Assembly (NCBI GenBank): GCA_004293485.1
Contig: RDYW01000039.1
Location: 1-64,000, forward strand
Origin: Sphingobacteriales bacterium
GTDB lineage: Bacteria > Bacteroidota > Bacteroidia > Sphingobacteriales > Sphingobacteriaceae
DNA length: 64,000 nt
Reading direction: 5' to 3'
In this document: positions 56,124-64,000 of the stretch, in pieces
Numbering within the stretch: position 1 is the first letter of the stretch
Layout of the letters: every line of letters starts with the position of its first letter
The notes under the pieces: model-generated
What the model saw: only the letters and a program-made list of their open reading frames with translations
What the model was told of the DNA's origin: nothing
Databases searched by the model: none
Position numbers and translations under genes: made by a program

Positions 56124-57431
56124 TTAAACCTTTTTCCCCAACCTTACCGTTACCGCATTTTTATGCGCACCCAATCCCTCTAACGCTGCCAGCACTTCGA
56201 TAGTTGGCCCTAGGTTTTGTATGCCAGCTTGGCTAATGTGCTGAAACGTAATTTTTTTTACAAACGAATCAACCGATACGCCCGAATACGATTTTGCGTA
56301 CCCACTTGTTGGCAAAGTATGGTTAGTACCCGATGCGTAATCGCCAGCACTTTCGGGAGTTAAATTACCCAAAAATACCGAGCCTGCATTTATAATTTGT
56401 GGCGTAATTTGCGCCCAATTATTGGTAGCTAATATCAAATGTTCGGGGGCGTAATGGTTGCTATAATCCATAGCTTGGCTTAAATTATCGGTTAAAATTA
56501 CATACGAATTTTCTAAAGCTTTGGCAGCTATTTCTTTTCGAGGCAAGGTATTTAATTGTATTTGTAGTTGTTGCAAGGTTTGCGCAATAATATCCACGCA
56601 AGTGCAAACCAAAACCGCTTGACTATCTACACCGTGTTCGCATTGAGCTAAAATATCAGCCGCTACAAAAATAGGGCTTGCGGTTTCATCTGCAATTACC
56701 AAGACCTCTGATGGGCCTGCGGGCATATCAATACTTGTATTGGTAGTTGCTTGTACCATAGTTTTTGCCATAGTAACAAATTGATTGCCAGGACCAAAAA
56801 TTTTATCCACCTTGGTAATGGTTGTTGTGCCATAAGCCATTGCGGCAACGGCTTGTGCGCCACCTACCAAGTAAATTTTACCAATACCTAAAAGTTGCGC
56901 TACAAAAGCCAAATAGCCATTTATGCTGACTTTGCCTTCTGCATTTTTTTGCGGAGGAGAGCATACTATAATTTCGTTGCAACCCGCAATTTTTGCGGGT
57001 ACGCCCAACATTAAAAACGTACTGGGCAAAACTGCAGTGCCACCGGGTATATACAACCCCACTTTCTCAATCGCTCGCACCTCTCGCCAGCAAGTTACGC
57101 CTGCGGTGGTTTCTACTTTTTGCTCTTTGGATATTTGTGTTTCGTGAAATTTTTTGATGTTGTTGTAAGCCACCGTTAAGGCCGCTTTTGCTTCGGTAGA
57201 AATGGTGTTGGCTAAGGCCGATATTTCATCGGCATCTACAAATAATTTATCGAGTTTTAAACCGTCGAATTTATCGGCGAAAGCCACCAAAGCGGCATCA
57301 CCATTTTGCTGTACATCGGCAATAATGTTGTTTACCGTTTCGCGGATGGTATTATTTGTGTCGGTGTTGCGCAATACCAATTTTGCCACATCGGACTGGC
57401 TTAAATTTTTATAATTGTATTGTTTTAGCAT
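56124..57431 (-). CDS. hisD: histidinol dehydrogenase
   Basis: A zinc enzyme performing the last two oxidations, histidinol to histidine, with NAD+. It has 435 residues. Family motifs are YIPGGTAVLPSTFLMLGVPA, AYGTTTITKVDKIFGPGNQF, MPAGPSEVLVIADETA, AEHGVDSQAVLV-like QCEHGVDSQAVLVC, NHYAPEHLIL and SAGDYASGTNHTLPT (metal ligands). Starts at ATG 57431, overlapping the end of hisG by 1 base. After it, the cluster is interrupted by two non-his genes before hisC. Confidence 0.93.
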   Translation of the reverse strand: MLKQYNYKNLSQSDVAKLVLRNTDTNNTIRETVNNIIADVQQNGDAALVAFADKFDGLKLDKLFVDADEISALANTISTEAKAALTVAYNNIKKFHETQISKEQKVETTAGVTCWREVRAIEKVGLYIPGGTAVLPSTFLMLGVPAKIAGCNEIIVCSPPQKNAEGKVSINGYLAFVAQLLGIGKIYLVGGAQAVAAMAYGTTTITKVDKIFGPGNQFVTMAKTMVQATTNTSIDMPAGPSEVLVIADETASPIFVAADILAQCEHGVDSQAVLVCTCVDIIAQTLQQLQIQLNTLPRKEIAAKALENSYVILTDNLSQAMDYSNHYAPEHLILATNNWAQITPQIINAGSVFLGNLTPESAGDYASGTNHTLPTSGYAKSYSGVSVDSFVKKITFQHISQAGIQNLGPTIEVLAALEGLGAHKNAVTVRLGKKV

Positions 57432-58282
57432 TACAAAATAATTTTTTCGATAGGCATTACCACAATTCCTTGTGCGCCTAGGCTTTTTAATTCGTTAATT
57501 TTATCCCAAAAATCTCGCTCTTGTATTACGCTGTGTACGGCTACCCAGCCGGTTTCGGAAAGGGGCAACACCGACGGACTTTTTACCCCGGGTAGCATTT
57601 GTAATACTTTATCGAGGTTTGTTTTTTCTACATTTAGCACCACGTATTTTGTTTCTTTGGCCCGCAAAACCGATTGTATGCGTTGTATTAACTCTACAAT
57701 TAAGTGGTTGTTTTCTTCGCCTTTGCGGCCAATTAATATAGCCTCTGATGCCATTACATCGCAAAATGGTTTTAAGCCATTGCTGCGCAAAGTACCCCCT
57801 GTAGATACGATATCAAAAATAGCATCGCTTAAACCTAAGCCTGGCGAAATTTCTACCGAGCCCGAAATCATTTTAATATCGGCAGTGATGTTGTTTTGGG
57901 CAAGGTATTTCCCTAATATATTTGGGTACGATGTGGCTATGGCTTTGCCCTCAAAATCTTGCAAAGTTTGAATGGTGCTGTTGTTAGGAATGGCAATTTT
58001 TAAATCACATTTACCAAAGCCTAAACGCTGTAAATAAGCTACATCTACCTCGGTTTCGGCAATTACGTTTTCGCCCACTAGGCCAATATCGGCTATGCCA
58101 TCTTGCACATATTCGGGTATATCATCATCACGCAAAAAAAGAATTTCTAAAGGGAAATTAGATACCTGCGATATCAACGAACTTTTATAGTTTTCGAAAT
58201 TTAAACCACAGTTTTTTAATAGTTGTACCGATTTTTCGTTAAGCCTGCCCGACTTTTGAATAGCAATTTTTAAAGTTTTCAA
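57431..58282 (-). CDS. hisG: ATP phosphoribosyltransferase, long form
   Basis: First enzyme of histidine synthesis, joining ATP and PRPP, and the point of histidine feedback. TTG 58282 gives LKTLKIAIQKSGRLNEKS, the usual start, and 283 residues; a TTG at 58312 also opens the frame. Catalytic-domain features are DDDIPEYVQDGIADIGLVG and the PRPP loop DAIFDIVSTGGTLRSNGL. The C-terminal regulatory domain (about 210-283; KSPSVLPLSETGWVAVHSVI) marks the long, hisZ-independent form. First gene of the operon. Confidence 0.92.
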   Translation of the reverse strand: MKTLKIAIQKSGRLNEKSVQLLKNCGLNFENYKSSLISQVSNFPLEILFLRDDDIPEYVQDGIADIGLVGENVIAETEVDVAYLQRLGFGKCDLKIAIPNNSTIQTLQDFEGKAIATSYPNILGKYLAQNNITADIKMISGSVEISPGLGLSDAIFDIVSTGGTLRSNGLKPFCDVMASEAILIGRKGEENNHLIVELIQRIQSVLRAKETKYVVLNVEKTNLDKVLQMLPGVKSPSVLPLSETGWVAVHSVIQERDFWDKINELKSLGAQGIVVMPIEKIIL

Positions 58283-58362
58283 GTATTTTTTATTATTTCT
58301 TATTAAAGGCAATAGTTTTTAAATATACATTTGCCATTGTTAGTAGTACAATTGGTGGCTAT

Positions 58363-59175
58363 TTATTTATTGGTTTGTAATTTTATCACTTGCTCAATGG
58401 TTAAACCAGTTCCTTCGGCTGTTTTTTCAATGGTTAAACCCATTGATAATAATTTATTTGCAATATATTTTTTAACTTTTAAGGATACAATTCCTCTCTC
58501 GTCTTGCTCTCTCATCAAAACATAATCGTACGCCTCTAGTTCATCTTTTGTCCAATTATGTTTGGCGGCATCTTGGTAAGCATTTTTTAAACCTTCATCT
58601 TTTATACCTTCGGGAATTACCACTAAGTCTTCTGCATTTTTAATAAAATATATCCATTGGTCGATAATGGTTTCTAGTTCATTTTCTTTTTTATTGAATT
58701 TGGGTAATTCAATAAAATTAAATTCTATGTCTTTAACAAAATTTTCTTTTGTTTCTATGTCGATTATTTTGTGTCGGCTTAGGTAATTTTTGTTTTGCGT
58801 TACTTCAAAATCTAAAATTCCGATAAAAAACGTTGGGTTAAGTTTTTCGTATAAATCGCTTCTATCTATTTGGGATGAATAACTTTTTGAAGCATAATAT
58901 AAAACTCGTTTATCAAAACCATCTACTTCGGCTACTTGCATTTCTACGATGTAGTTTTTATTGCTTTGGTCTTTGGCTTTTACATCCACAATGGTAACTT
59001 TTCCTCCTTTTAAAGCAGGTAATTGATAAGGCGTTAAAATATCAACAGAAACTATTTTTTTATCATTTTCGAGCAATAAAACGGCATTCAAAAAAGAAAT
59101 TAATACTTCTTTTCTGTTTTCGTTACCGAAAATTTTTCGGAACGCTACATCGTTTTTTACATCTACAAATTTCAT
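58363..59175 (-). CDS. Rpn-family PD-(D/E)XK nuclease (transposase_31-like)
   Basis: A 270-residue protein of the Rpn/TIGR01784 family (recombination-promoting nucleases, PDDEXK_2). Seen are MKFVDVKNDVAFRKIFGNEN, the strand with the catalytic Asp in TIVDVKAKDQSNKNYIVEMQ (with E-M-Q as the second acidic element), then FIGILDFEV. The C-terminal part is helical and ends in repeated EKTAEGTGLTIEQVIKLQ-type segments, common in this family. Such genes are multi-copy and spread horizontally. It lies 50 bp upstream of the hisG region. Confidence 0.8.
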   Translation of the reverse strand: MKFVDVKNDVAFRKIFGNENRKEVLISFLNAVLLLENDKKIVSVDILTPYQLPALKGGKVTIVDVKAKDQSNKNYIVEMQVAEVDGFDKRVLYYASKSYSSQIDRSDLYEKLNPTFFIGILDFEVTQNKNYLSRHKIIDIETKENFVKDIEFNFIELPKFNKKENELETIIDQWIYFIKNAEDLVVIPEGIKDEGLKNAYQDAAKHNWTKDELEAYDYVLMREQDERGIVSLKVKKYIANKLLSMGLTIEKTAEGTGLTIEQVIKLQTNK

Positions 59176-59350
59176 GTGGTAAAAGTACTAAAATTTCGGG
59201 TTGTTAGCAACAAATGTGAAGGCTTGGGGGTTTTCAAAAATTGCCGCTTAACAAAAAATAATAACCTAACTTTTATAATGATAATAAATTTTGTGTTGCT
59301 TTGTTTATTAAAATTTTACACCAAACACCCATTTTATTTTTTTTAAAATT

Positions 59351-59358
59351 TATATTTG
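59351..59358 (+). promoter_or_regulatory. candidate -7 box of gpsA
   Basis: TATATTTG fits TAnnTTTG, 55 bp before the chosen gpsA start. It also argues against a start at 59356, which overlaps the box. No clear -33 partner. Confidence 0.4.
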
Positions 59359-59412
59359 AAACCACACAGCCTTTATGCTCAAAGTATTTTTAGGCATAAT
59401 TATTTTTTTTTA

Positions 59413-60420
59413 ATGGATAAAAATACACTAAATATAGCCATAGTAGGTGGTGGCAGTTGGGCCACAGCATTAGTTAAAATGCTAAACGATAACCCCATAC
59501 CCAAAAATATAAGCTGGTGGATGCGTTGCCAAAACACCGTTAACCACATTAAAAAATATCAACATAACCCCAATTACCTATCGTCGGTTGAAATCAAAAT
59601 TAACCCCAATGCAATAAGTAACCATTTACCAACGGTTGTAAAAAGTGCCAATACCATATTATTAAATGTACCTGCTGCTTTTTTAAAAGATGCCTTAAAC
59701 GATATTAGTACCGAGGATTTAAAAGGTAAAAAGATAATATCGGCCATAAAAGGAATTGTACCTACCGAAAACCTAATTATAGCCGATTTTATGCACCAAA
59801 ATTACGGTATTCCGCTACAAGATATTACCGTTATTAGTGGCCCCTGCCATGCCGAAGAGGTAGCGTTAGAAAAACTATCGTACCTTACTATTGCCTCGTT
59901 TGATGCAACATTTGCGGCAATATTTGCCAGCAATATTAGTACCCGATACGTAAATACCACCCTATCAGATGATATTTATGGTACCGAATACGCTGCCGTT
60001 TTAAAAAATATTTACGCCGTAGCCAGCGGTATTTGCCATGGCGTAGGCTTTGGCGATAATTTTCAGGCAGTACTTATTTCAAATGCAATACGCGAAACCG
60101 AACGATTTTTAAATGCCATACACCCTAACCATCGTGATATTAAAGAATCGGCATATTTGGGAGATTTACTAGTAACCGCTTATTCGCAATTTAGCCGAAA
60201 CCGTACTTTTGGCAACATGATAGGCAAAGGTTATACGGTAACATCGGCTCAGCTTGAAATGAATATGATTGCCGAAGGATACTACGCCGTAAACTCGCTA
60301 CACCAAATCAATAAAAAATACCATGTACACCTGCCCATTGCCCAGGCTGTTTATACCATACTGTACCAAAAAAAATCGCCACAATTGGCCATGCAACAGC
60401 TAGCCAGCCTACTTACATAA
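59413..60420 (+). CDS. gpsA: NAD(P)-dependent glycerol-3-phosphate dehydrogenase
   Basis: Reduces dihydroxyacetone phosphate to sn-glycerol-3-phosphate for phospholipid synthesis. ATG 59413 starts MDKNTLNIAIVGGGSWATAL, placing the Rossmann motif GGGSWATA near residues 12-19; an open frame from 59356 would add 19 unlikely residues. Other marks are ISGPCHAEEVALEKLSYLTI, the Lys in AAVLKNIYAVASGICHGVGF and RNRTFGNMIGKGYTV. The product is 335 residues. It is followed after 7 bases by an alpha/beta hydrolase gene. Confidence 0.9.
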   Translation: MDKNTLNIAIVGGGSWATALVKMLNDNPIPKNISWWMRCQNTVNHIKKYQHNPNYLSSVEIKINPNAISNHLPTVVKSANTILLNVPAAFLKDALNDISTEDLKGKKIISAIKGIVPTENLIIADFMHQNYGIPLQDITVISGPCHAEEVALEKLSYLTIASFDATFAAIFASNISTRYVNTTLSDDIYGTEYAAVLKNIYAVASGICHGVGFGDNFQAVLISNAIRETERFLNAIHPNHRDIKESAYLGDLLVTAYSQFSRNRTFGNMIGKGYTVTSAQLEMNMIAEGYYAVNSLHQINKKYHVHLPIAQAVYTILYQKKSPQLAMQQLASLLT

Positions 60421-60427
60421 CTATCAA

Positions 60428-61243
60428 ATGCCTTTTTTCGAAAATAATTTTGTTCGTTTACATTATTACCAATATGGCATAGGAAAACAGATACTTATAG
60501 CTTTCCACGGTTTTGGTATGCGTGGAAATCAGTTTGCTAAACTTGAAGATGCACTAGGTAATAAATACACTATTTACAGCTTCGATTTGTTTTTTCATGG
60601 CCAAACCCAACTATCTGACGATACCGTTAACACTATACGCAAAGGGTTTGATACAAGCCAAATTGCCAACGCTATTACCGAATTTTTAACCTCAATAAAC
60701 CAACCTGAAAGTCCATTTTCGCTGTTATCTTATAGCATTGGTGCAAAACTAGCTTTAGCTTTACTTGTGCAAATGCCACAACGTGTAAAAAAGGCATACT
60801 TTATTGCCGCCGACGGCTTCGAAACAAATACGGTTTTAAAAATTTGCTCAAGTAGGTATATTAATAATTGGTTGCTAAAACTAGTATATCACCCCAAAAC
60901 ATTACACTACATTTTAAAAAAATTATACCAATTAGGTTATATCGACGAAGCATTACACCGCATTTTATCTTTCGAATTTAGCACCCAAGCCTACCGTATG
61001 GTTTCTTACAAAACCATTACCTACTACTCGCGTTTAAGGTTTAATAAAATTCAATTGGCACAAATTATAAATAAAAACCATATAGAAACGCATTTTTTTT
61101 TCGGAAAATACGATAAACTTTTCCCTGCTGGCATTGCCTATCGCTTTGGTAAACTGCTTCGTACACCACATATACACATATTTAACCAAGGCCACGAGCT
61201 AATAAACGATGAGTTAAACAATTACTTAAAAACAATTCTTTGA
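60428..61243 (+). CDS. alpha/beta hydrolase
   Basis: A 271-residue alpha/beta-hydrolase fold protein. The oxyanion segment is AFHGFGMRGNQF, the nucleophile elbow LLSYSIGAKLAL (SxSxG, with the usual first Gly replaced by Ser), the acid probably Asp in GKYDKLFPA and the His in NQGHELIND. The substrate is unknown. The 7-base spacing to gpsA suggests an operon, so a lipid-related ester is possible but unproven. No signal peptide. Confidence 0.75.
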   Translation: MPFFENNFVRLHYYQYGIGKQILIAFHGFGMRGNQFAKLEDALGNKYTIYSFDLFFHGQTQLSDDTVNTIRKGFDTSQIANAITEFLTSINQPESPFSLLSYSIGAKLALALLVQMPQRVKKAYFIAADGFETNTVLKICSSRYINNWLLKLVYHPKTLHYILKKLYQLGYIDEALHRILSFEFSTQAYRMVSYKTITYYSRLRFNKIQLAQIINKNHIETHFFFGKYDKLFPAGIAYRFGKLLRTPHIHIFNQGHELINDELNNYLKTIL

Positions 61244-61345
61244 TTTTTTTTTATCAAGGTCAGTACTTATTAGTACACTACATAAGAAATTCTAATGTCA
61301 ATAGGTAAAATTCAAAAGGCTAGCTGCTAGTAGCTAGATAGTCCA

Positions 61346-63619
61346 TTAATAACCCAAAACCACACCTACACCTAGGCCCATATCGCTATCGTAATGTGTT
61401 GAAAATGCAATATTTCTTTTTGCTATGTATTTAAAGCCTGCCATATATTCTTTATCGGTATTTACCATAAATGAGGCTCTTAATCGTTTTGTTACTGGAA
61501 TATCTTCTCTCATTAGTTGTACTCTTAAATTTCCATCGTGGTAAATTTCGGTTTGTAAAATCACAAGCAAGGGCAAAGTATATTGTACACCAGCACTTAA
61601 TAATGCTCTATGGTTTTTAGTATTTTTTTGTCGAAACAAATTTTTCTCATGATTTGGGAATTGAACACCATTGTGTTCGTGTGTATCTAATTTTCTATAT
61701 CGCCAATCAAACCCGATAAAAGGCATTAGCCATTGCATTTTACCTATATATTTTCCTAGATGCGTTTCTATTTCGTAGCCATGCATGGCGTGGTAGCCCA
61801 GTCGCCATTCTGAACCAATGCTCCATCGTGTATTTTGAAGCATAGCCATACCGTCGTTACCGTTTGTGGCAAAGTCGTTTTCTGCCATAAAATGAAATTT
61901 ACGGTCGTCTGCAAAAAGTTTTCTTTGTGTTAATTTGGGATTGGGTATTAATGGATTTAGTGCTTGGTTTTCATAGGAAAAAACTCTGCCCATTCCGCTC
62001 ATCATATGGTACAAAATATGACAATGAAAAAACCATTCGCCTTCAACGTTGGCGTTAAATTCTAGAGTGTCTGTTTCCATTGGCATAATATCCACTATGT
62101 TTTTTAAAGGTGCATTTTCTCCTTGTCCGTTTAGTAATCTAAAATCGTGTCCGTGTAAGTGCATTGGATGTCGCATCATAGAACCGTTGTACAAAACGAT
62201 GCGGACGTTCTCGCCTTTTTTGATGAGGATTTTATCGTTTTCTGAAACTACTTTATTATCCATACTCCACACGTAGCGGTTCATATTTCCCGAAAGCTCA
62301 AATTTAAGTTCTTTTACAGGTGTACTTTTGGGAAGTGTGGTATTTTGGGTAGATTTTAGCATTGCATAATTGAGTGTTACGATGTCTGCCAAAGCGTTTG
62401 TGTTATATCTGTTTGGGTCATTATCGGTTTGTTTGGATTTAGTTTCGCCAGTTATTTCGGGATACATTACCACGTTCATATCCATTTGATTGAGGCTCAT
62501 TTGCATCCCCATATCATCTAATTCACCATTCATCTTCATCATATCGTTCATCATCTTCATACCTTCAAAATACTTTAATCGTGGTTGTGGCGATTTCAGT
62601 TGTTTGATGCCATTGCCTATATAAATTGATGCTGAATTGGTTCGGTCTTCGGTGGATGCTAAAAATTCAAAAGCCGTATTTTCTGCTGGAATAGTAAGGA
62701 TTACATCGTAAGTTTCAGAAACAGCAATAATTAATCTGTCCACTTCTACAGGTTCTACATCGTTGCCATCGTTGGCTACAACAGTAATTTTTCTACCTGC
62801 ATAGGTAAGCCAAAAGTAAGAAGAAGCACCTCCGTTGGCAATCCTTAACCGCACTTTATCGCCTGCTTTTAAATCCTTTCCGTCAATGTTTTTTAGGTCT
62901 GTACTTTGTTTTCCGTTCATTAATATTTTATCATAATACACATCGCTTACATCCATAGCCAACATTCTTTTCCATTCGTTATTGAGTTTGGTTTTAAAAT
63001 GTCCTGCTTTGATAGCTTCGGCATAGCTTTGAACGGAATTTTTTTTCAAAGCTGCATAATCGTTGGCATTGTGCAACATTCTGTGAATATTCTCAGGCTT
63101 TATGTTTGTCCATTCACTCAAAACGATGGGTACGGTTGGCAAATCGTCAATTCCTTTTCTAAATGTTGGGTCACTTGGTCTTTTTAGCATTACAAAATTG
63201 CCATACATACCAATTTGCTCTTGTAATCCCGAATGGCTATGATACCAATGTGTACCGTTTTGAATAATCGGAAACCGATATACAAAAGTATCGCCAGGTG
63301 CAATTGGCATTTGCGTAAGATAGGGTACTCCATCTTCTTTGTTTGGCAAAAATAAACCATGCCAATGCAAAGATGTTTCTTCTTTAAGCAAATTATGAAC
63401 GTGAATTTCAGCTGTATCGCCTTCGGTAAAAGTGAGTGTAGGCATTGGTATTTGTCCGTTTACGGCAATGGCTCGTTTTTCTTTGCCAGCAAAATTTACC
63501 AAAGTGTCTTTTACATACAAATCGTATCGCACCACTTTTTGGGCATATATTATTTGGGTTGTCAATAGCAAAATTGCTAACAACAACACTTTTTTATAAA
63601 GAGTTTTTTGAATATCCAT
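61346..63619 (-). CDS. multicopper oxidase (CopA-like) with C-terminal CopB-like barrel
   Basis: A 757-residue protein with a signal peptide (KVLLLAILLLTTQIIYAQK). Three cupredoxin domains carry the copper motifs HWHG (SLHWHGLFLPN), HWYHSHSG, HPMHLHGHDF and HCHILYHMMSGM. A Met-rich stretch (GMKMMNDMMKMNGELDDMGM) resembles CopA/CueO regions binding Cu(I). After the oxidase (about residue 555) comes a beta-rich domain of about 200 residues (GSEWRLGYHAMHGYEIETHL, then MPFIGFDWRYRK and AGFKYIAKRNIAFSTHY) ending in a Tyr, like the CopB outer-membrane barrel. It probably oxidises periplasmic Cu(I). It is 18 bp after a MauE-like gene. Confidence 0.82.
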   Translation of the reverse strand: MDIQKTLYKKVLLLAILLLTTQIIYAQKVVRYDLYVKDTLVNFAGKEKRAIAVNGQIPMPTLTFTEGDTAEIHVHNLLKEETSLHWHGLFLPNKEDGVPYLTQMPIAPGDTFVYRFPIIQNGTHWYHSHSGLQEQIGMYGNFVMLKRPSDPTFRKGIDDLPTVPIVLSEWTNIKPENIHRMLHNANDYAALKKNSVQSYAEAIKAGHFKTKLNNEWKRMLAMDVSDVYYDKILMNGKQSTDLKNIDGKDLKAGDKVRLRIANGGASSYFWLTYAGRKITVVANDGNDVEPVEVDRLIIAVSETYDVILTIPAENTAFEFLASTEDRTNSASIYIGNGIKQLKSPQPRLKYFEGMKMMNDMMKMNGELDDMGMQMSLNQMDMNVVMYPEITGETKSKQTDNDPNRYNTNALADIVTLNYAMLKSTQNTTLPKSTPVKELKFELSGNMNRYVWSMDNKVVSENDKILIKKGENVRIVLYNGSMMRHPMHLHGHDFRLLNGQGENAPLKNIVDIMPMETDTLEFNANVEGEWFFHCHILYHMMSGMGRVFSYENQALNPLIPNPKLTQRKLFADDRKFHFMAENDFATNGNDGMAMLQNTRWSIGSEWRLGYHAMHGYEIETHLGKYIGKMQWLMPFIGFDWRYRKLDTHEHNGVQFPNHEKNLFRQKNTKNHRALLSAGVQYTLPLLVILQTEIYHDGNLRVQLMREDIPVTKRLRASFMVNTDKEYMAGFKYIAKRNIAFSTHYDSDMGLGVGVVLGY

Positions 63620-63637
63620 TTTAATATTTTCATGGTT

Positions 63638-64000
63638 TTAAATAATATTAGTAAACATAATAGCACTCATACCAATCATTAAAGCATCTTCAATAATGGT
63701 AACGGTACTCATTGGCAAATTGAACACTGCACCCAAACAAGCACATTGAATTTTTTGATTATTGAGAACCGATTGCAAAACACCCACGATACTAATGATC
63801 ATTACTACCAATGTTACTATATTGGTTAAAAGTGGATTGAAGTTGGTAAGGTAAGCAATGCCCAAAGCCAGTTCTACAAAAGCATAAATGTAAGCCCACG
63901 CTGGGATTCGTTTTGCAACCACATCGTACATTACATAACTTTCGGCAAATCCTTTTAAGTTTAACAATTTGAAAAAAGAAAATACCAAAAAAAAACCTGC
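63638..64000 (-). CDS. MauE/DoxX-like membrane protein, partial
   Basis: The gene runs off the right end of the window, so its N-terminus is missing; the frame stays open to 64000. The visible 121 residues hold about three or four transmembrane helices (IPAWAYIYAFVELALGIAYL, NIVTLVVMIISIVGVLQSVL, VTIIEDALMIGMSAIMFTNI) and a CxC pair in KIQCACLGAVFNLP. This matches MauE-type, DoxX-related redox membrane proteins often found with metal-resistance genes. It is upstream of, and probably co-transcribed with, the multicopper oxidase gene. Confidence 0.7.
   Translation of the reverse strand, partial: AGFFLVFSFFKLLNLKGFAESYVMYDVVAKRIPAWAYIYAFVELALGIAYLTNFNPLLTNIVTLVVMIISIVGVLQSVLNNQKIQCACLGAVFNLPMSTVTIIEDALMIGMSAIMFTNII

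Noticed and set aside
61311-61345. Short GCTAGC-rich palindromes between the alpha/beta hydrolase and the multicopper oxidase
   Set aside because: The possible stem is only six bases with no T-run on either side, too weak to call a terminator.
1-64000. CRISPR arrays, tRNA and rRNA genes
   Set aside because: No regularly spaced repeats and no tRNA-like TPsiC arm or rRNA sequence were seen on either strand in reading; a covariance-model scan would be decisive.

Overview
The window is AT-rich chromosomal DNA of a member of the Bacteroidota. The evidence is: type IX secretion (T9SS) sorting domains, SprB-type repeats and a PorP/SprF protein; DUF4834, DUF3276 and histone H1-like proteins typical of the phylum; a bifunctional HisB; long-form HisG; TAnnTTTG-type -7 boxes; and almost no Shine-Dalgarno sequences. 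A closer placement (Cytophagia, Sphingobacteriia or Chitinophagia) cannot be fixed by eye. I saw no rRNA, tRNA or CRISPR array.

Layout. 1-2000: an accessory patch with an inverted repeat, an attC-like hairpin element, a higBA toxin-antitoxin pair and a frameshifted DUF2442 gene. 2000-7700: DUF4834, rbfA, then a four-gene plus-strand unit (FAD oxidoreductase, membrane Fe-S protein, two family 2 glycosyltransferases). 7700-11900: a decayed gene, photolyase plus SDR epimerase, and an NlpC/P60 hydrolase. 12200-17100: DUF3276, a decayed IS982-type element, a lipoprotein-type agmatine deiminase with N-carbamoylputrescine amidase, GC-rich palindromes and a ketoglutarate-semialdehyde-type dehydrogenase. 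17300-27600: PlsC and Nudix, an AraC regulator with a secreted six-hairpin-glycosidase-like protein, QueE, a PorE-like OmpA protein, a JmjC/cupin protein and a TPR sensor kinase. 27800-37000: an ABC exporter, a second decayed IS982-type element with recognisable ends, M20 dipeptidase, pirin, a histone H1-like protein, cysE-cysM, a bacilliredoxin and prfB with its programmed frameshift. 37400-47300: a MuiA-like protein and a T9SS cargo block (type A protein, SprB-repeat type B protein, PorP/SprF). 47500-58300: a coiled-coil protein and the minus-strand his operon (hisG-D-[2 hypotheticals]-C-B-[AAA ATPase]-H-A-F). 58300-64000: an Rpn-type nuclease, gpsA with an alpha/beta hydrolase, and a copper-type multicopper oxidase with a MauE/DoxX protein running off the end.

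How genes work together. The his genes cover most of histidine synthesis, but hisI/hisE are absent from the window and three non-his genes sit inside the cluster. cysE-cysM make cysteine from serine. The agmatine pair makes putrescine from agmatine. The SprB-like protein, PorP/SprF and possibly the PorE-like protein belong to T9SS and cell-surface biology. The least understood items are the redox/glycosyltransferase unit (2928-7709), the OLD-like ATPase with an altered Toprim motif inside the his operon, and the multicopper oxidase fused to a predicted outer-membrane barrel. I found nothing that I can call an undescribed system with confidence.
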